Translations under genes and position numbers: made by a program
From: Bacteroidota bacterium
Lineage (GTDB): Bacteria; Bacteroidota; Bacteroidia; Flavobacteriales; Flavobacteriaceae
Length of the DNA: 17,225 nt
NCBI GenBank assembly: GCA_023386255.1
Contig: JAEWKB010000072.1
Span: 1 to 17,225 of the forward strand
Direction: 5' to 3'
Part shown: positions 1 to 8,660 of the stretch, in pieces
Numbering within the stretch: position 1 is the stretch's first letter
Layout of the letters: each line of letters opens with the position of its first letter
The notes under the pieces: model-generated
The model's database searches: none
What the model saw: only the letters and a program-made list of their open reading frames with translations
Told to the model about the DNA's origin: nothing

Positions 1-2
1 AT

Positions 3-2051
3 TATAATATTATCCGGAGCCCGAAGAGCTATAATTAGCAGGTTGGGGTACCGCTGTCGGTTATTGGAATTAATACCAGGCACGACCTCGGGATTTTTGA
101 AGCTGGCATCTCCACAACCGGCGAAATGGAAAAGTTGGAGCCTATAATCAAACCTGAGATTGGTATACTGACAAACATTGGACCAGCCCATGATGAAGGT
201 TTTTCAGGTCGTGAAGAAAAAATTCGTGAAAAGCTGAAGTTATTCCGCAATGTTAAGGTACTTATTTATCAGAAGAATAGTGAAATTGATAAGGAATTTA
301 TCAGGGCTGAATCAGGCTTTACCTGGAGCTTTAACGATGCAGGGGCTCATGTCCTGATAAAACACATAAAGAGTACGGGAGATTTGCTGGTAACTGTAAA
401 AGATAAAAATGTGTTTACTGTTACCATTCCTTTTACCGATGAGCCATCCATAGAAAATGCCATAAACTGCATGATGGTACTTCTCTACCTGAAATATGAT
501 GTGAATATAATCCGGGACAGGATGAAAAGCCTGTACCCTGTAGAAATGCGCCTCCAGGTAAAGAACGGGATTAACAACTGCACCCTAATTGACGACAGCT
601 ACAGCAGCGATTACCAGTCATTAAAAATAGCGCTCGACTTTTTAGAACAGCATAAAACCCACCAAAAGAAAACGGTGATCTTGTCGGATATTTTCCAGAG
701 CGGATTTGAAACCGAAGAGCTTTACCTGAAGGTAGGACGTTTGTTATCAGGGCATAATATCAGCCAGGTGATTGGAATTGGCGATACTATCAGCAAGCAA
801 CTGGCCGATTTTCCTAACTTTTTTCCGTTTGCCACTACCCAGGAATTTTTAGCTCATTACCGCGCCAATGCCTTTGAAAATGAAACGGTCCTGATAAAAG
901 GCGCCCGTAGTTTCCGCTTTGACGAGATCGTGGTGTTCCTGGAAGAGAAAACGCATGAAACGGTGCTGGAAATAAACCTGAATGCTATTGTGCACAACCT
1001 CAACTTTTACAAAAGCAGGCTCAAGCCCGAAACTAAAGTGATGGTGATGGTTAAAGCCTTTGGCTACGGCAGCGGCAGCTACGAGATTGCCAAGGCATTG
1101 TCCCATCAAAAAATTGATTATTTAGGGGTTGCCTTTGCTGATGAAGGGATTGCCCTGCGCAATGCGGGCATTACGACGCCAATAATTGTCATGAACCCCG
1201 AAAATGGCGCTTTTGCTGCCATGGCTGCCTACAACCTAGAGCCGGAAATATACTCGGCGCGTGAGCTGGGAGCTTTCATAGCCGTAGCCCGGCAGAAGAA
1301 CCTGAGCAACTACCCCATCCATATAAAACTTGATACCGGAATGCACCGCTTAGGATTTGAAAGCCACCAGCTTGCAGAGCTTACCGACCTGTTGAAGAAC
1401 AACAATTTTGTGCAGGTGAAGAGCATTTTCAGCCACCTTAGCTCAAGCGATGTGCCGGAGTATAGGGATTTCACCTTAGGACAGATTGCAAAATTTGAAG
1501 AATGGTCGCAACAGCTGATAGAAACGCTGGAAATCAATCCTATCAGACATATACTAAACACATCCGGTATTTACAATTATTCTGATGCACAATATGATAT
1601 GGTACGCTTAGGAATAGGTTTGTATGGTGTGGGCAATGATGAAACCGAACGTACACACCTACAGAACGTGGGTACCCTGAAGACAATTATACTTCAGATA
1701 AAAGACATTCCCGCTGGGGAAAGTATTGGCTATAGCCGCAGGTTCAGGACCACTGAACCTATTCGTACTGCTACGTTGCCCATTGGTTATGCCGATGGTA
1801 TTCCCCGCGCCTGGGGGAATGAAAAAGGCTACGTGATAATTAACGGTAAAAAAGCTGTGATTACAGGAACCATATCTATGGACATGATGATGGTTAATGT
1901 TACAGGGATTGACTGCAAAGAGGGCGACACTGCCGTAATTTTTGGCACAGAACCTTCAGTTACTGATATTGCCAAAGCACTTGGCACTATACCGTACGAA
2001 ATTTTAACGAGCATTTCACAAAGGGTAAAGAGGGTTTTCTATAAAGAATAA
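3..2051 (+). CDS. murF/alr: Bifunctional MurF ligase / alanine racemase, 5' end outside window, in-frame TAG at 36-38
   Basis: This is a fusion of UDP-N-acetylmuramoyl-tripeptide:D-alanyl-D-alanine ligase (MurF, N-terminal) and PLP-dependent alanine racemase (C-terminal). It joins D-Ala supply to the last cytoplasmic step of peptidoglycan precursor synthesis. The frame enters from outside the window, so the MurF N-terminal domain is missing. MurF signatures are SPKSYN..QVGVPLS, the TNIGPAH stretch, and LIDDSYSSD. Counting from the Met codon at 126, the racemase starts near residue 282 (LEINLNAIVHNL). Lys310 in MVKAFGYGSG is the expected PLP lysine and Tyr536 in IGYSRRF the expected catalytic tyrosine. 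The C-terminus is complete. The odd feature is TAG at 36-38. The reading frame matches MurF on both sides, so 126 is only the first ATG after the stop and not the natural start. The family assignment is firm; whether this copy is intact is uncertain. Confidence 0.9.
36..38 (+). other. In-frame TAG stop inside the murF domain
   Basis: Translation from position 3 gives YNIIRSPKSYN, then TAG, then QVGVPLSVIGINTRHD. MurF proteins normally have Ser in this slot (SYNSQ). A single C-to-A change at 37 would turn TCG (Ser) into TAG, and no frame change is needed. It could be a sequencing or assembly error, a real inactivating mutation, or a suppressed stop. The sequence alone cannot decide. Confidence 0.85.
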
Positions 2052-2098
2052 ATTTTTTTTTGTAACTTAGCAATTACCAACCAATAAAAATTCTGTGT

Positions 2099-2512
2099 AT
2101 GGCAATTTTAAAGGAATTTAAAGAATTTGCCCTTAAAGGCAATGTACTGGACCTGGCCGTGGGTGTTGTTATAGGAGCAGCATTCAGTGCTATTGTAAAA
2201 TCACTGGTAGATGATATGATCACACCTCTTATACTTACCCCTTTACTGGAAAAGGCAGGCCTTGAAGATATTAAAGACCTTACCTGGGGCGCGGGTGTTA
2301 AGTATGGCAATTTCCTGTCTAATGTTATTTCATTTTTAATTGTTGCATTTGCACTGTTCCTTATTATTAAGGGTATAAATTCCGTAAGGAAAAAAGAAGA
2401 ACCTGCGCCGGCCGCACCGCCAGCTCCTACCAATGAGGAGAAACTGCTCATGGAAATACGCGATGCCATAAAGAGCAGCAACGCTTCTTCGGGCCCGGGT
2501 ACAAGGATTTAA
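2099..2512 (+). CDS. mscL: Large-conductance mechanosensitive channel MscL
   Basis: This is the homopentameric inner-membrane channel that opens under extreme membrane tension and releases solutes during hypo-osmotic shock. The 137-residue length is normal for the family. The N-terminal amphipathic helix (FKEFALKGN, about residues 6-14) leads into TM1 (about 15-42, with the glycine/alanine-rich [19 protein letters not shown]). A periplasmic loop follows, then TM2 (about 73-94, ending [13 protein letters not shown]) and a Pro/Ala-rich linker before a C-terminal helix ([15 protein letters not shown]). The ATG at 2099 has an AT-rich leader without an obvious Shine-Dalgarno sequence, as is usual in Bacteroidetes. 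It lies 47 bases after murF-alr on the same strand and may be co-transcribed or have its own promoter. A factor-independent terminator follows at 2599. Confidence 0.96.
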   Translation: MAILKEFKEFALKGNVLDLAVGVVIGAAFSAIVKSLVDDMITPLILTPLLEKAGLEDIKDLTWGAGVKYGNFLSNVISFLIVAFALFLIIKGINSVRKKEEPAPAAPPAPTNEEKLLMEIRDAIKSSNASSGPGTRI

Positions 2513-2598
2513 ACATTTATACTAACTAAGCTTACACTGCGTTAGTACTTAAAATTGACGTTTCCGTTACACTACATATTCTAAATGATGTTCCACTT

Positions 2599-2627
2599 AA
2601 ACCGCTCCACCAAAGGCGGTTTTTTTT
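2599..2627 (+). terminator. Rho-independent terminator after mscL
   Basis: An eight-base-pair stem pairs AAACCGCT (2599-2606) with GGCGGTTT (2615-2622), with one T-G pair at its top and an eight-base loop. A run of eight T follows (2620-2627). It lies 87 bases after the mscL stop and separates it from asd. Confidence 0.8.
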
Positions 2628-2762
2628 ATCAGTCAAAAGTAATGAGGCACAAGGCACAAGTTCAGCCATGATTACAGGTTATCAAAATTCTTTAACTGTA
2701 TCAATAAATTAGAGTAATTCTTGAAATTATTGGCTAAATAAATATCGTATAATGGTTTTGAC

Positions 2763-2770
2763 TAATTTTG
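2763..2770 (+). promoter_or_regulatory. asd: Possible Bacteroidetes -7 promoter box for asd
   Basis: TAATTTTG fits the TANNTTTG -7 consensus of Flavobacterium/Bacteroides promoters and lies 23 bases before the asd ATG at 2794. No good TTG -33 box is visible at the usual spacing, so support is partial. If real, it places the in-frame ATG at 2752 upstream of the transcript start, which favours the start at 2794. Confidence 0.35.
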
Positions 2771-2793
2771 CATCAAATTTAATCTACATAACT

Positions 2794-3783
2794 ATGAAAG
2801 TTGCTGTTGTTGGCGCTACCGGAATGGTAGGCGAAGTAATGCTTAAGGTACTGGCTGAACGTAATTTCCCTGTAACTGAACTGATTCCTGTAGCATCAGA
2901 AAGGTCTGTAGGCCTGGAAGCGGATTTTAAAGGAAAGAAGTATAAGGTAGTAAGCCTGGACACTGCTGTAAGCATGAGACCACAAATAGCGCTCTTTTCT
3001 GCAGGTGGCGACACATCGAAAGAATGGGCACCTAAGTTTGCCGAAGCAGGCACAACAGTAATTGACAATTCATCGGCCTGGAGGATGGATCCCACAAAAA
3101 AGCTTGTGGTTCCTGAAATTAATGCCGGTGAGCTGACAAAAGATGACAAGATTATAGCCAACCCCAACTGCTCTACCATACAAATGGTGCTGGTGCTGGC
3201 GCCGCTACATAAAAGGTACAATATTAAGCGCGTGGTGGTATCAACGTACCAGTCGGTTACCGGAACGGGCGTTAAAGCCGTAAAACAGCTGGAGAATGAA
3301 TATGCGGGCATTGAGGGTGAAATGGCTTACAAGTATCCAATCCACCGTAATGCCATCCCGCAAATAGATGTGTTTGAAGATAACGGGTACACCAAAGAAG
3401 AGATGAAAATGACGCGTGAAACCAAAAAAATTATTGGCGACGATTCTATAAAAGTTACTGCTACTACCGTGCGTATTCCAACCGTAGGCGGGCACAGTGA
3501 AGCAGTTAATGTAGAGTTCAGCAATGATTTTGACCTGGCTGAAGTGCGTAAAATAATAGCAGAAACGCCGGGAGTGATAGTACAAGACAATACTGCATCC
3601 TACGAGTACCCTATGCCGCTTTATGCCGAAGGAAAAGACGAGGTTTTTGTAGGGCGCATTCGTCGTGACGAAAGCCAGCCGAACACGCTAAACATGTGGA
3701 TTGTGGCTGATAACTTACGCAAAGGCGCTGCTACCAATGCTGTACAAATAGCTGAATACCTGGTTGAGAATAAGCTTGTTTAA
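2794..3783 (+). CDS. asd: Aspartate-semialdehyde dehydrogenase
   Basis: The enzyme reduces L-aspartyl-4-phosphate to aspartate semialdehyde with NADPH. This is the branch point for lysine/diaminopimelate, threonine and methionine synthesis, so it also feeds the peptidoglycan cross-link. The start at 2794 gives 329 residues, the usual family size, and begins directly with the Rossmann strand MKVAVVGATGMVGE (glycines 7, 10 and 13). The in-frame ATG at 2752 would add 14 residues (NFASNLIYIT region) that the family lacks and that overlap the likely promoter. Cys126 in NPNCSTIQ is the expected catalytic cysteine and His234 in RIPTVGGHSEAVN the expected catalytic base. It stands alone between terminators at 2599 and 3803. 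Confidence 0.97.
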   Translation: MKVAVVGATGMVGEVMLKVLAERNFPVTELIPVASERSVGLEADFKGKKYKVVSLDTAVSMRPQIALFSAGGDTSKEWAPKFAEAGTTVIDNSSAWRMDPTKKLVVPEINAGELTKDDKIIANPNCSTIQMVLVLAPLHKRYNIKRVVVSTYQSVTGTGVKAVKQLENEYAGIEGEMAYKYPIHRNAIPQIDVFEDNGYTKEEMKMTRETKKIIGDDSIKVTATTVRIPTVGGHSEAVNVEFSNDFDLAEVRKIIAETPGVIVQDNTASYEYPMPLYAEGKDEVFVGRIRRDESQPNTLNMWIVADNLRKGAATNAVQIAEYLVENKLV

Positions 3784-3802
3784 TCAGCTTCTAGTAAATA
3801 AA

Positions 3803-3828
3803 AAAACTGCCCCCGAGAGGGCAGTTTT
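3803..3828. terminator. Bidirectional terminator between asd and the metalloprotease gene
   Basis: A perfect ten-base-pair stem pairs AAAACTGCCC (3803-3812) with GGGCAGTTTT (3819-3828) around the loop CCGAGA. The A run at 3801-3806 becomes a T run on the minus strand, and T at 3825-3828 serves the plus strand. It can therefore end both convergent transcripts: asd stops at 3783 and the minus-strand gene at 3848. Confidence 0.85.
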
Positions 3829-3847
3829 CAAAATTAGCTGGTTTAAT

Positions 3848-6800
3848 TTATTTCTTAACGAACAACTTTTTTGAAACTGTGCCTTTATCATTAATTTCTA
3901 TAAAATAGCTTCCTGAAGCAAGGCCTGACACATCAACTGATCCCGTAGCTAAATTTCCTCTGCCTACTTCGTGGCCGGTAACGCTGTAAATGCTGTACAT
4001 AGCTTTTTCAGAAACATTACTAACATTAAGCAGGCTCTCTGCAGGGTTAGGGTATAGTTTAATATCTGCACCGGCTGAAACAGTTGCCACTTCCCTTGCG
4101 CTTCCGCCAATGTTCAGGGTGTAGTCTTCAACTTCTCCATAAGAAAAAGCCTCACAGGCTGTAGGCACGCCGTTATACTTCATGCTCACCCTCATGCGTG
4201 TAGCTCCTGTTACAGCGGTTGTTGGTATCGTAAATGTCCCGCTTACAGGAGTTGTCGTAGAAGCTGTTTTTGTCCATACCTGCTCGCCCGCATCGCTAAA
4301 GTCACCATCTGCATTGTAGTCTATCCAAACGCCGTACCCTTCAGGGTAAGCTGTACCTGTCCATGTTGGTGTTACGGTTATCGTATAGGCCGTACCTTTA
4401 TTTACCGATGTTGATATTGAAGTAAAGTCGGTATAGCCATTATTTCCTGTTGAAGGATTATTAATAGTATTGAACTGCACACGGCCTATATACTCATCTG
4501 CCACACTATTGCCTTTAGAGTTGCAGTATGTTACAGGTGTTGTTGTCCCTGCCTGTATGTTTACCGTATAATCTTCCACTTCACCATAATCAAACGCTTC
4601 ACAGGCTGTCGGTATGCCATTGTATTTCATTGATACCCTCATGCGCGTAGCGCCTGTACTGGCGGTAGCAGGCACTGTAAAGGTTCCGCTGGCAGGTGTA
4701 GCTGTCGCTGCCGCCTTGCTCCAAACCAACTCGCCTGCATCATCAAAATCCTTATCGTTGTTGTAGTCGATCCATACTGCATAGCCTTCGGCATAGCTAC
4801 TACCTGTCCAAGTAGGTGTTACGGTTATAGTATAAGCTATGCCTTTGCTAAGATTTGTTGAAATCGATGTAAAATCACTATACCCTGTGCCACCGGTTGA
4901 CGGATTATTAATAGTTCCCAGCTGCACACGCCCGATATATTCATCAGCTACGCTGTTACCTCTAGAGTTACAATACGCTGTACCCGTTCCCGAAAGCGTG
5001 GTAACATTAACTGTGTTACTGTTAGCTGATGCATTCCCCGCAGCATCTTTGGCCCTTACATAAAATGTATATGCTGCAGCTGCTGTTAGCCCTGTTACGG
5101 TATATGTTGTACCTGTAACATTGGTTTTAAATGTGCCGTTTTGGTAAACATCATAGCTTGTTACGGCTACGTTATCGGTAGCACCACTCCATGAAAGGTT
5201 TGTGGTTGTCTGCGTAGTGCCCGATGCTGCCAGCGTTGGTGCTGTTGGCGGTGTTACGTCTCCGCCTCCGCTGCCTGCTGTAATGGTGAAGTTGGTGTTT
5301 GAAATATCAAAGAAAATGTGGTTAGATCCTTTAACCATTATCCTGTTTTGCGTACCTGGGTTATTTGGCACTGTGATAGCCTGTGTACCGTCGTTAGCCG
5401 TTGCGGCAAGAATAGTTATTGGGTAAGTATTTCCGCCGTCGGTAGACAGTAGTATATCTACATTGGCCGCATTTACGCCGTTTGCTGTAGTTCCGGCAAC
5501 ATTCCACGTTACGGTTTGCGTTGAGCCTGCCGTCCATGACACAGCTGTATTTGGCGCACTAACTGTAAACGGACCCGCAGTAGCATTAACCGTTACCACC
5601 ATATCGTCGCTGTTATTGGCAGGGCCTCCGGCACGGTTATCGCGCACGGTAAGCCTGAAGTTCATTGTCCTTGCCACATTTGGCACTGCTTCCCACTGCC
5701 ATGATGTTGCACCCGTTTTGACCGTTGCCATTCTTGGGAAGTACCTTGTTCCGCTTGTTGTCGGAATAAATGATTTAAACGCCGGGCCTGATGTTGCTGT
5801 AACACTGGGATATGTGGTTGATGATGTACCGCTGTTCATTTGTTCCCAGCAATAGGTTAGCGCATCGCCGTTGGCATCGGTACCCGAACCTGTAAGCATA
5901 AAAGGTGTTCCTTTAGGTATGGTATAATCTGCCCCGGCATTAGCAGTAGGTATGCTGTTGCCTGTTGTGGTATTGGTTTGGCAAGTTGTAGTTTTTACAT
6001 AATTGGTAACCTGCTGTATGCTTACCGCGTGGAAAAACGGGTCGCTGTGCGGCTGAACATCTGTTGCACCGGTAATGCCCGCATAGCCCATAATTGTGCT
6101 GCCGCTGCCTGGCTCAGTTTGAACACCCGTGCCTTCGTTACTAAAGGTGAAGGTATGGTTGGCGCCAAACTGGTGGCCCATTTCGTGTGCTACAAAGTCA
6201 ATGTCAAAATTATCACCAGTAGGAACAGTGCTCGTGGTAAAGCCGCTGCCTTTTCCGCTTGCGCAAACACAGCCAATGCAACCTGCGTTTCCATTGTTGC
6301 CGATTGCCGACATAAGGTGCCCAATGTCAAAATTAGCATTGCCTATAACGCTGCTTAGCGTTGAAGCCAGTTGTGAATTATAATTGGCATCGGTACTGCC
6401 GTAAGGGTCTGATGAAGCGTTGGTATAAATTACGGCGTCGGTATTCGAAATAAGTACCATATTAACTCCGAAGTCCATTTCAAAAACACCGTTAACCCGC
6501 GTCATAGTAGCATTAATAGCTGCCAGCGCAAGTGCTTTGGTCCCGCCATGATATGCTGTATATTCCCCCGTAACAGACATTGCCAAACGATACGTACGTA
6601 GCTTACCGTCATCCGCATTAGGCCTTGCGGTACTGTAAGATGAGCCTGTAGCCTGTCGTGCATGATCCATCACCTGGCAGTCGAATTTAGTAAACGCCAT
6701 AGTTTTGTCGGCACGCTTGTAAACTGAATAGATTTTCAAATCGGTTGAATAAGGCTCAATGAAAACTGTCGGCTTATCGGCAGCCATGCGCATCGCCTGT

Positions 6801-7186
6801 AATCCCAGTGGAGATATGCTGAAACGTATTACCGCTGTGGGGTCATCAATGCCCTGCCCGGCGTATGATTTAATTTCAGGATAGCGCGCAGCCAGTTCAG
6901 GCTCCATATTTGATGCTTCATAGATAACAAACCTTTCCATGGCCCCTGCATCATTAGGAAATGAAATAATAATGTCTGATTTACCTTTGCCTCTGGCAGG
7001 GGCGTTGGCTAAGGCAGTTTTAATACCCGCTACATCCAGGTCATACAGGTTTTTTGAAGGAAGCGAAACAGCCTTTTTTTCGGTGTCCGGAATCTTAGAG
7101 GGAGACGTTTTCCAAAAGTTTCTTTCTTGTGCAAATGCAACAGTAGTCAGCGCTACCAGTGCCAGCGATAGTAATTTTTGCTTCAT
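3848..7186 (-). CDS. Secreted reprolysin-like zinc metalloprotease with FN3, two GEVED domains and a T9SS sorting domain
   Basis: This 1112-residue protein is predicted to be exported by Sec and then by the type IX secretion system to the surface or medium, where it would cleave protein. The signal peptide is MKQKLLSLALVALTTVAFAQ. The catalytic domain carries HEMGHQFGANH at residues 334-344 (zinc ligands His334, His338, His344; catalytic Glu335) and a Met-turn methionine at 366 in STIMGYAG, as in reprolysin-like metzincins. Beta-sandwich regions follow (about 415-640), then a fibronectin type III domain (about 642-730), two GEVED domains (738-877 and 887-1026) and a type A T9SS C-terminal domain (1040-1112, beginning ADIKLYPNP and ending SKKLFVKK). 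The start has the signal peptide immediately after it and no rival upstream. It is a single-gene unit. Substrate cannot be read from sequence. Confidence 0.93.
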   Translation of the reverse strand: MKQKLLSLALVALTTVAFAQERNFWKTSPSKIPDTEKKAVSLPSKNLYDLDVAGIKTALANAPARGKGKSDIIISFPNDAGAMERFVIYEASNMEPELAARYPEIKSYAGQGIDDPTAVIRFSISPLGLQAMRMAADKPTVFIEPYSTDLKIYSVYKRADKTMAFTKFDCQVMDHARQATGSSYSTARPNADDGKLRTYRLAMSVTGEYTAYHGGTKALALAAINATMTRVNGVFEMDFGVNMVLISNTDAVIYTNASSDPYGSTDANYNSQLASTLSSVIGNANFDIGHLMSAIGNNGNAGCIGCVCASGKGSGFTTSTVPTGDNFDIDFVAHEMGHQFGANHTFTFSNEGTGVQTEPGSGSTIMGYAGITGATDVQPHSDPFFHAVSIQQVTNYVKTTTCQTNTTTGNSIPTANAGADYTIPKGTPFMLTGSGTDANGDALTYCWEQMNSGTSSTTYPSVTATSGPAFKSFIPTTSGTRYFPRMATVKTGATSWQWEAVPNVARTMNFRLTVRDNRAGGPANNSDDMVVTVNATAGPFTVSAPNTAVSWTAGSTQTVTWNVAGTTANGVNAANVDILLSTDGGNTYPITILAATANDGTQAITVPNNPGTQNRIMVKGSNHIFFDISNTNFTITAGSGGGDVTPPTAPTLAASGTTQTTTNLSWSGATDNVAVTSYDVYQNGTFKTNVTGTTYTVTGLTAAAAYTFYVRAKDAAGNASANSNTVNVTTLSGTGTAYCNSRGNSVADEYIGRVQLGTINNPSTGGTGYSDFTSISTNLSKGIAYTITVTPTWTGSSYAEGYAVWIDYNNDKDFDDAGELVWSKAAATATPASGTFTVPATASTGATRMRVSMKYNGIPTACEAFDYGEVEDYTVNIQAGTTTPVTYCNSKGNSVADEYIGRVQFNTINNPSTGNNGYTDFTSISTSVNKGTAYTITVTPTWTGTAYPEGYGVWIDYNADGDFSDAGEQVWTKTASTTTPVSGTFTIPTTAVTGATRMRVSMKYNGVPTACEAFSYGEVEDYTLNIGGSAREVATVSAGADIKLYPNPAESLLNVSNVSEKAMYSIYSVTGHEVGRGNLATGSVDVSGLASGSYFIEINDKGTVSKKLFVKK
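4109..4975 (-). repeat. Tandem duplication of the GEVED module inside the metalloprotease gene
   Basis: Two 140-residue copies, coded by 4556-4975 and 4109-4528, are separated by a nine-residue linker. Each begins YCNS(R/K)GNSVADEYIGRV and ends GEVEDYT(V/L)NI. By hand alignment 111 of 140 residues are identical, with no gaps. This points to a fairly recent duplication or to homogenisation by gene conversion. Confidence 0.92.
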
Positions 7187-7248
7187 AAAGTTAGTAATTT
7201 ATCAGTTAACGTAAATGTAACATATTTTACCACTTACTTAACATATGA

Positions 7249-7261
7249 CACAAAATTTGTG
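7249..7261. promoter_or_regulatory. Inverted repeat in the divergent promoter region, possible operator
   Basis: CACAAA-A-TTTGTG is a perfect six-base inverted repeat around one central base. It lies 62 bases upstream of the metalloprotease start and in the region shared with the divergent symporter gene. A further ATTCACAAA-type half site occurs near 7299. The region is AT-rich, so chance is a real possibility. No regulator can be named. Confidence 0.3.
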
Positions 7262-7357
7262 AATTTTATAACGCATGAGTAATAAAATACTATTTTATTC
7301 ACAAAATCAATAATTAGTCAAATTACAGATATTGTGCTTTCTTACCAATTGCTGAAG

Positions 7358-7377
7358 CTCCTTTCAAAAAAAAGGAG
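7358..7377. promoter_or_regulatory. Seven-base hairpin just upstream of the symporter start
   Basis: CTCCTTT (7358-7364) and AAAGGAG (7371-7377) form a perfect seven-base stem with a six-base loop, ending 27 bases before the GTG start at 7405. No T run follows on the plus strand, so it is not a usual terminator. It could be a leader hairpin or a protein-binding site. Nothing in the sequence proves either. Confidence 0.3.
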
Positions 7378-7404
7378 TAATTTCACGAACTTAAAATTTA
7401 GCAC

Positions 7405-8640
7405 GTGCGAAGCAATACCAAACTTTTTATAGCTATCATAGCGGGACTTATACTTGGCGTAGTTGTGGGGTGGTATGTCAATACAAATTACCTCCCTGCA
7501 GACACAGCAGGATTCGCAAAAAAGATTAAACTGCTTGGAACCATTTTTATACGCCTGATCCAGATGATCATTGCCCCGCTGGTTTTTTCTACACTGGTTG
7601 TGGGCATAGCCAAAATGGGTGATATGAAGATGGTGGGCCGCGTGGGTGGTAAAGCCCTCGGCTGGTTCATTACCGCATCGCTCATGTCGCTGCTGCTGGG
7701 CATGTTCCTGGTTAACTGGCTGCGTCCGGGCGAGGGTATTGACAGAAGCCTTGCCAATGAAGATGCCGCTAAAGAACTGGTTGAAAAGACAGGTGATTTT
7801 TCACTGGAGCAATTCGTGACCCATGTGGTACCGAAAAGCCTGTTTGAAGCTATGGCCACCAACGAGATACTGCAGATAGTTATTTTCTCTATAATGTTTG
7901 GTATCGCGCTGGCATCTATGGGCGATTTTGCCAAGCCTATCATCAGGGCGCTTGATACTGTCTCGCACGTAATCCTTAAAATGGTTGGCTACATTATGTG
8001 GGTAGCGCCATTTGGCGTATTTGGTGCCGTGGCTGCAGCCATTGGGGTATACGGACTGGGCATATTAGGAGTGTATATAAATTACTTCGGCGCGTTCCTT
8101 TTAGGGATACTCCTGCTGTGGTTAATATTGCTGTTCGTAGGCTACCTTATACTGGGCAACAGGCTCTTGACATTGCTAAAAAGGCTTGCAAGCCCGCTTC
8201 TTATTGCCTTCTCAACAACAAGCAGCGAGGCAGTTTTCCCTAAACTTACTGAGGAATTGGAACGTTTCGGTGCCGACCCTAAAATCGTCTCGTTTACCCT
8301 GCCGCTGGGCTACTCCTTCAACCTGGACGGCAGCATGATGTACATGACATTTGCCAGCCTTTTCATTGCACAGGTGTATGGCATAGATATGCCCATAGAA
8401 AAACAGCTGCTAATGCTCCTGGTGCTAATGCTTACCAGTAAAGGTGTGGCGGGTGTACCGCGGGCATCGCTCATTGTTGTAATAGCAACCTGTGCCATGT
8501 TCGATATTCCTGCCGAAGGTATTGCACTTATACTCCCTATAGACCATTTTTGCGATATGTTCCGCAGTGCCACCAATGTACTGGGTAATGCGCTGGCAAC
8601 TACAGCAGTAGACAAGTGGGAAAGAAAAACAGAAAATTAA
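7405..8640 (+). CDS. Dicarboxylate/amino acid:cation symporter (DAACS family)
   Basis: This inner-membrane secondary transporter of the GltP/GltT/DctA fold probably imports glutamate, aspartate, neutral amino acids or C4-dicarboxylates with Na+ or H+. The 411 residues are normal. The start is GTG: an in-frame TAG lies at 7399-7401, and TM1 (from about residue 8) needs this start. Family motifs are the serine-rich hairpin 1 (STTSSE, 270-275), NLDGSMMY (306-313) in TM7, hairpin 2 (SKGVAGVPRAS) and the TM8 motif DMFRSATNVLGN (384-395). Compared with archaeal GltPh, the TM8 positions matching Asp394, Arg397 and Asn401 are kept (Asp384, Arg387, Asn391). Those matching Thr398 and Asp405 are Ser388 and Asn395, so substrate and ion coupling may differ from a standard Na+/aspartate transporter. 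It is first in a run of plus-strand genes. Confidence 0.92.
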   Translation: MRSNTKLFIAIIAGLILGVVVGWYVNTNYLPADTAGFAKKIKLLGTIFIRLIQMIIAPLVFSTLVVGIAKMGDMKMVGRVGGKALGWFITASLMSLLLGMFLVNWLRPGEGIDRSLANEDAAKELVEKTGDFSLEQFVTHVVPKSLFEAMATNEILQIVIFSIMFGIALASMGDFAKPIIRALDTVSHVILKMVGYIMWVAPFGVFGAVAAAIGVYGLGILGVYINYFGAFLLGILLLWLILLFVGYLILGNRLLTLLKRLASPLLIAFSTTSSEAVFPKLTEELERFGADPKIVSFTLPLGYSFNLDGSMMYMTFASLFIAQVYGIDMPIEKQLLMLLVLMLTSKGVAGVPRASLIVVIATCAMFDIPAEGIALILPIDHFCDMFRSATNVLGNALATTAVDKWERKTEN

Positions 8641-8660
8641 TCAATCAAAATTAAAATCAT

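Noticed and set aside
36..38. TAG as a programmed recoding site (readthrough or unusual amino acid)
   Set aside because: No supporting stem-loop or special context could be seen in the 40 bases available, and the other TAG codons here (for example the mtgA stop at 11693) act as normal stops.
2520..2547. Seven-base inverted repeat TACTAAC/GTTAGTA after mscL
   Set aside because: It has a 14-base loop and no T run; the real terminator is at 2599-2627, and AT-rich sequence gives such repeats by chance.
2645..2658. Tandem seven-base repeat AGGCACA, two copies
   Set aside because: Only two short copies in a non-coding gap; no sign of an array, an insertion-sequence end or an attachment site.
2752..2793. 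Upstream in-frame ATG that would lengthen asd by 14 residues
   Set aside because: The extra residues precede the normal Rossmann start and overlap a likely -7 promoter box; the family begins at the ATG at 2794.
5463..6383. Long plus-strand open frames opposite the metalloprotease
   Set aside because: They are mirror frames of a long, compositionally biased gene (Thr/Ala/Gly-rich); the minus-strand protein has clear domains and the opposing translations match nothing known to me.
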